Assembly (NCBI GenBank): GCA_938083405.1
Contig: CALKCV010000103.1
Span: 1 to 7,086 of the forward strand
From: an uncultured Microcoleaceae cyanobacterium
GTDB taxonomy: Bacteria > Cyanobacteriota > Cyanobacteriia > Cyanobacteriales > Microcoleaceae
DNA: 7,086 bases
Reading direction: 5' to 3'
In this document: piece by piece, positions 4,974 through 7,086 of the stretch
Layout: each line of letters begins with the position of its first letter
Numbering within the stretch: position 1 is the first letter of the stretch
Translations under genes and position numbers: made by a program
Notes under the pieces: model-generated
The model's input: only the letters and a program-made list of their open reading frames with translations
Database searches by the model: none
What the model was told of the DNA's origin: nothing

Positions 4974-5756
4974 CTAAACAGCCCGCGTAATCGCGCTGCC
5001 CGTTCCTTGAAACATTAGCCAAGATAGAAAAAAGTTAATAATAAATATGGCCATCAGAGCCGTAACTACAGCAGTAGTAGTAGATTGACCGACTCCCTTC
5101 GCCCCACCGCTGGTAGTCAAACCCCAACTGGTGCCGATAACAGCAATCAAGGCCCCAAAAACAAAAGCTTTAATCGCCGCGCTGCACAAATCCCAGATGG
5201 TGAGAAAGTTTTGGACCGATTCTAAAAATACCTTTTGGGGGATATCGTACATACTCGTAGCGATCGCCAGTCCTCCTGCCAAGGCTGCCACCAAGGATAG
5301 GACCGTCAAAATAGGCAGCATCAGACAAGAAGCTATCACCCGAGGCCCTACTAGATAATCTACCGGATCTGTTTTGAGCATATAGAGAGCATCGATTTGC
5401 TCCGTTACTTTCATCGTGCCGATTTCCGCTGCGAAGGCCGAGCCCACTCGTCCCGCTACGATTACCGCCGTCAGAACCGGGCCTAATTCTCTGGCTAAGG
5501 AAAGGGCTAACACCCCCCCGACGACATTACCCGCCCCCAGAACTATAAATTCCCTTGCTACCTGAATCGTAAATACCATACCCACGAAACTCGCCGTTAG
5601 CAAGGCAATTAATAAAGACTCTGGCCCTACCATTACCATTTGTTCGAGGGTATTGCGGCGGTGGACTTTGCCTTGGAGGAGGTGAACCGTTACTTGTCCT
5701 CCTAATAACATGGCCGCCCACATCCGCTTTCCCCATAATTCCAGGCTTTTACTCAA
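4974..5756 (-). CDS. mlaE: MlaE/TGD1-family ABC transporter permease (lipid transport)
   Basis: Permease subunit of an Mla-type ABC importer. Relatives are MlaE in the envelope phospholipid system of Gram-negative bacteria, TGD1 in the chloroplast envelope and Slr1045 in Synechocystis. The 260-residue product, normal in length, has an N-terminal amphipathic stretch (LELWGKRMWAAMLLGG, 5-20). Five hydrophobic segments lie at about 46-66, 79-101, 141-167, 192-212 and 228-250. The family signature is ARELGPVLTAVIVAGRVGSA (88-107) followed by EIGTMKVTEQIDAL (111-124). The start is TTG at 5756: an in-frame TGA lies four codons upstream, and the first ATG (residue 12) would remove the amphipathic stretch that I believe homologues keep. 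The ATPase and the MCE-domain substrate-binding subunit are not in the window, as is usual in cyanobacteria where they are scattered. It is first in the minus-strand series with DUF3119 and DUF3086. Confidence 0.95.
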   Translation of the reverse strand: MSKSLELWGKRMWAAMLLGGQVTVHLLQGKVHRRNTLEQMVMVGPESLLIALLTASFVGMVFTIQVAREFIVLGAGNVVGGVLALSLARELGPVLTAVIVAGRVGSAFAAEIGTMKVTEQIDALYMLKTDPVDYLVGPRVIASCLMLPILTVLSLVAALAGGLAIATSMYDIPQKVFLESVQNFLTIWDLCSAAIKAFVFGALIAVIGTSWGLTTSGGAKGVGQSTTTAVVTALMAIFIINFFLSWLMFQGTGSAITRAV

Positions 5757-5954
5757 GTTTCGCAGTCACTCCAAGAGAACAATTCGAGAAAGTTCATAAC
5801 ACTTAACTAATCTTAAATAAGATTTTTTAACTAATATTTAAGTTTTCTGACAAATCCCCCTATTTTACCCGATCGCTCCTTACCCTAGTAAGTAGAAAGA
5901 AAAGGAACCACTAATTATTATTGGTTTTGCCATTTTGGACCTTTTACTGTATTT
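5757..5954. promoter_or_regulatory. Divergent intergenic region between mlaE and the small membrane protein gene
   Basis: These 198 bp must carry the start signals of both divergent genes. Visible structures are a direct repeat TTAACTAAT (5803-5811 and 5827-5835, 24 bp apart) and, between the copies, an AT-rich inverted repeat AATCTT/AAGATT (5809-5814 and 5819-5824) running into six Ts. A 14-codon open frame on the minus strand (5753-5797) overlaps the TTG start of mlaE. No promoter can be placed with confidence because the region is uniformly AT-rich. Confidence 0.4.
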
Positions 5955-6263
5955 ATGGTTATCGCTATGAGTATTTTTCCTTATTTTCTCCTGTCTTTAC
6001 TTCTGACTAGCATTTTTTGCTTCGTCGCTCCTATATTCTTAATCGGTATTGGATTGAGCGGGTTTGGCTTGATTAGTTTCCTTCCCAGTTTCGCAGCGAT
6101 CGGTCAATCTGGTTTGGCCGTTATCGAGTATTTTCTTTCTACCTTTGGCAGCGGCAATCCGTTACAAGGCTGTGTGGCCATCGGTGTAACTTTTAGCCTG
6201 GTAGGAATTTTATTTGATAGTTACGTTTGGTCTCAAAAACAACCAAGAGGCCATAGGTCTTAA
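5955..6263 (+). CDS. Small two-helix membrane protein of unknown function
   Basis: I do not recognise a named family, though the segment MSIFPYFLLSLLLTS resembles uncharacterised cyanobacterial proteins I have seen. The 102-residue product has a long hydrophobic N-terminus (about 8-44, probably one or two helices, with GIGLSGFGLISFLP). A short polar link with FGSGNPLQG (64-72) follows, then a second hydrophobic segment (about 72-90) and a basic tail QKQPRGHRS. There are no catalytic motifs. The start is ATG at 5955 or the in-frame ATG at 5967, which gives MSIFPYF.. and is perhaps the better match to relatives. Neither has a Shine-Dalgarno sequence, and an in-frame TAA at 5889 rules out a much longer form. 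It is divergent from mlaE and 191 bp upstream of the CurT-like gene. Confidence 0.75.
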   Translation: MVIAMSIFPYFLLSLLLTSIFCFVAPIFLIGIGLSGFGLISFLPSFAAIGQSGLAVIEYFLSTFGSGNPLQGCVAIGVTFSLVGILFDSYVWSQKQPRGHRS

Positions 6264-6440
6264 GGGAAGTCCAAAAATTACAATCTCCAACAATTAAAGC
6301 TATTATTGTGAGGTTCGATCTCTCGACACAAGTGTTTGAGCCTAGCAATTACCGTGGAATTACTACGTTTAGGCGATCGCTAATTCGCCCGATCTATGGT
6401 TAACTATTGTCCAAAGTAGTTTTAAACTCAAGTAAAAATA

Positions 6441-6446
6441 AAGGAG
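6441..6446 (+). promoter_or_regulatory. Shine-Dalgarno sequence deciding the CurT start
   Basis: AAGGAG lies 8 nt before the ATG at 6455, the only textbook-quality ribosome binding site in the window. It shows that translation starts at 6455 and not at the upstream in-frame TTG at 6407, which would add 16 residues and has no such site. Confidence 0.85.
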
Positions 6447-6454
6447 CCCCAATT

Positions 6455-6895
6455 ATGCAACAACCCGATCCGTTTAAAACCACTACATCTGAGACAGTGG
6501 TAGATACAGAAACTCCAAAAGTAGAGGTAGAGGTGCAGGTAACGCCACCAGAATCAGAGCAAACCAACACTCAATTCCAAGATATCAAAACCCAGGCTGT
6601 GGAAATTTTGGCAGAACTACCGGTTATTCTGTCCAGGTTTTTCAATAAATATCGCAAACCCATTATCACTGTGGGCCTGATTTTGGCTGTTGGTGTCGGT
6701 ATTAAGGTAACTCTGGCCGTAATCGATGCCCTCAACGATATCCCGCTTTTGGCCCCGACTTTTGAGTTAATTGGTATTATCTATTCTGGCTGGTTCGTTT
6801 ACCGCTATTTACTCCGCGCTTCCAACCGCGAGGAGTTATGGGCAGAAGTGCAATCTCTCAAAGAACAATTGCTCGGGGATAAGGCAATTCAATAG
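6455..6895 (+). CDS. curT: CAAD-domain protein, CurT/CURT1-like thylakoid membrane curvature protein
   Basis: CurT/CURT1 proteins oligomerise in thylakoid membranes and bend them at margins. The same CAAD domain also anchors some cyanobacterial aminoacyl-tRNA synthetases to membranes, but no synthetase is attached here. The product from the ATG at 6455 has 146 residues, a normal CurT length. Residues 1-40 are an acidic, Thr/Pro/Glu-rich, probably disordered tail. An amphipathic helix follows (about 42-66, IKTQAVEILAELPVILSRFF). Two membrane helices lie at about 69-92 (PIITVGLILAVGVGIKVTLA) and about 99-120 (LAPTFELIGIIYSGWFVYRY). The C-terminal amphipathic helix LRASNREELWAEVQSLKEQL (120-139) completes the family pattern. 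The FELIG..YSGWFVYRYLL block is the strongest identifier. It appears to be monocistronic, with its own terminator. Confidence 0.92.
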   Translation: MQQPDPFKTTTSETVVDTETPKVEVEVQVTPPESEQTNTQFQDIKTQAVEILAELPVILSRFFNKYRKPIITVGLILAVGVGIKVTLAVIDALNDIPLLAPTFELIGIIYSGWFVYRYLLRASNREELWAEVQSLKEQLLGDKAIQ

Positions 6896-6934
6896 TTAAG
6901 AACTCCCCAATTCGAGGAAAAGTTTTAAAATTGT

Positions 6935-6970
6935 TGAGAATTCAGCTAAAGCTTGAATTCTCATTTTTTT
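6935..6970 (+). terminator. Intrinsic terminator of the CurT-like gene
   Basis: TGAGAATTCA (6935-6944) pairs perfectly with TGAATTCTCA (6954-6963), giving a 10-bp stem that can be rearranged to add an AGC/GCT inner stem. Seven Ts follow at once (6964-6970). It lies 39 bp after the stop codon at 6893-6895 and is the clearest terminator in the window. Confidence 0.88.
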
Positions 6971-7069
6971 ATAAACTCATATCAAGTCGCAATAAATAAC
7001 CTTTATAAAATAAAGAAAGGAAAAAGGGTAATGCAAGGCAAAACAAGGTTAGCCACGCATTTTCCTCAA

Positions 7070-7086
7070 TTATTAATTATTAATTA
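7070..7086. repeat. Heptamer tandem repeat at the right edge (partial)
   Basis: Two full TTATTAA units (7070-7083) plus TTA, cut by the window end. It is the same phase and orientation as the tract at 2879-2902. Confidence 0.8.

Noticed and set aside
6306..6332. GGTTCGATCTC, similar to a tRNA T-loop
   Set aside because: The flanking bases do not form a 5-bp T-stem, and no acceptor, D or anticodon arm can be built around it.
7031..7086. ATG with purine-rich upstream sequence, open to the right edge
   Set aside because: The frame runs straight into the heptamer repeat, which elsewhere in the window is intergenic, and only 18 codons are visible. It cannot be called a gene without the sequence beyond the edge.

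Overview
The window looks like chromosomal DNA from a cyanobacterium, probably a filamentous or repeat-rich one. I counted eight copies of the HIP1 octamer GCGATCGC in 7.1 kb (starting at 545, 1398, 2135, 2301, 2458, 2672, 5260 and 6373). There are AT-rich heptamer tandem repeats in the intergenic regions, two protein families I know only from cyanobacteria (DUF3119 and DUF3086), and a CAAD/CurT-type thylakoid-curvature protein. I cannot assign a genus from sequence alone.

Left part (1-2272): the 5' two-thirds of pheS (minus strand, running off the left edge) is divergent from surE, a survival-protein 5'-nucleotidase. It is followed by a small membrane protein with an N-terminal four-cysteine zinc ribbon and no recognised function. 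Next comes a 631-bp stretch (2273-2903) with no convincing gene. It holds heptamer tracts, HIP1 sites, an inverted repeat and a purine/pyrimidine-skewed segment.

Middle part (2904-5756): three minus-strand genes are read in the order mlaE-type ABC permease, DUF3119 membrane protein, DUF3086 coiled-coil protein. The permease is the cyanobacterial relative of MlaE and plant TGD1, which work in lipid transport between membranes. The other two families have no established function that I know of. Their arrangement makes them candidate partners or co-regulated genes, and this is the most interesting part of the window. Gaps of 73 and 98 nt, a perfect hairpin and a TATAAT box before DUF3086 mean that a single operon is possible but not certain.

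Right part (5955-7086): a small two-helix membrane protein of unknown function lies divergent from mlaE. It is followed by a CurT/CAAD-domain protein with a good Shine-Dalgarno sequence and a strong intrinsic terminator. The right edge ends inside another heptamer tract. Apart from pheS and surE, every gene here encodes, or probably encodes, a membrane protein or a partner of one, so the right half reads as a membrane-biogenesis neighbourhood. No mobile elements, CRISPR arrays, rRNA or tRNA genes were seen.
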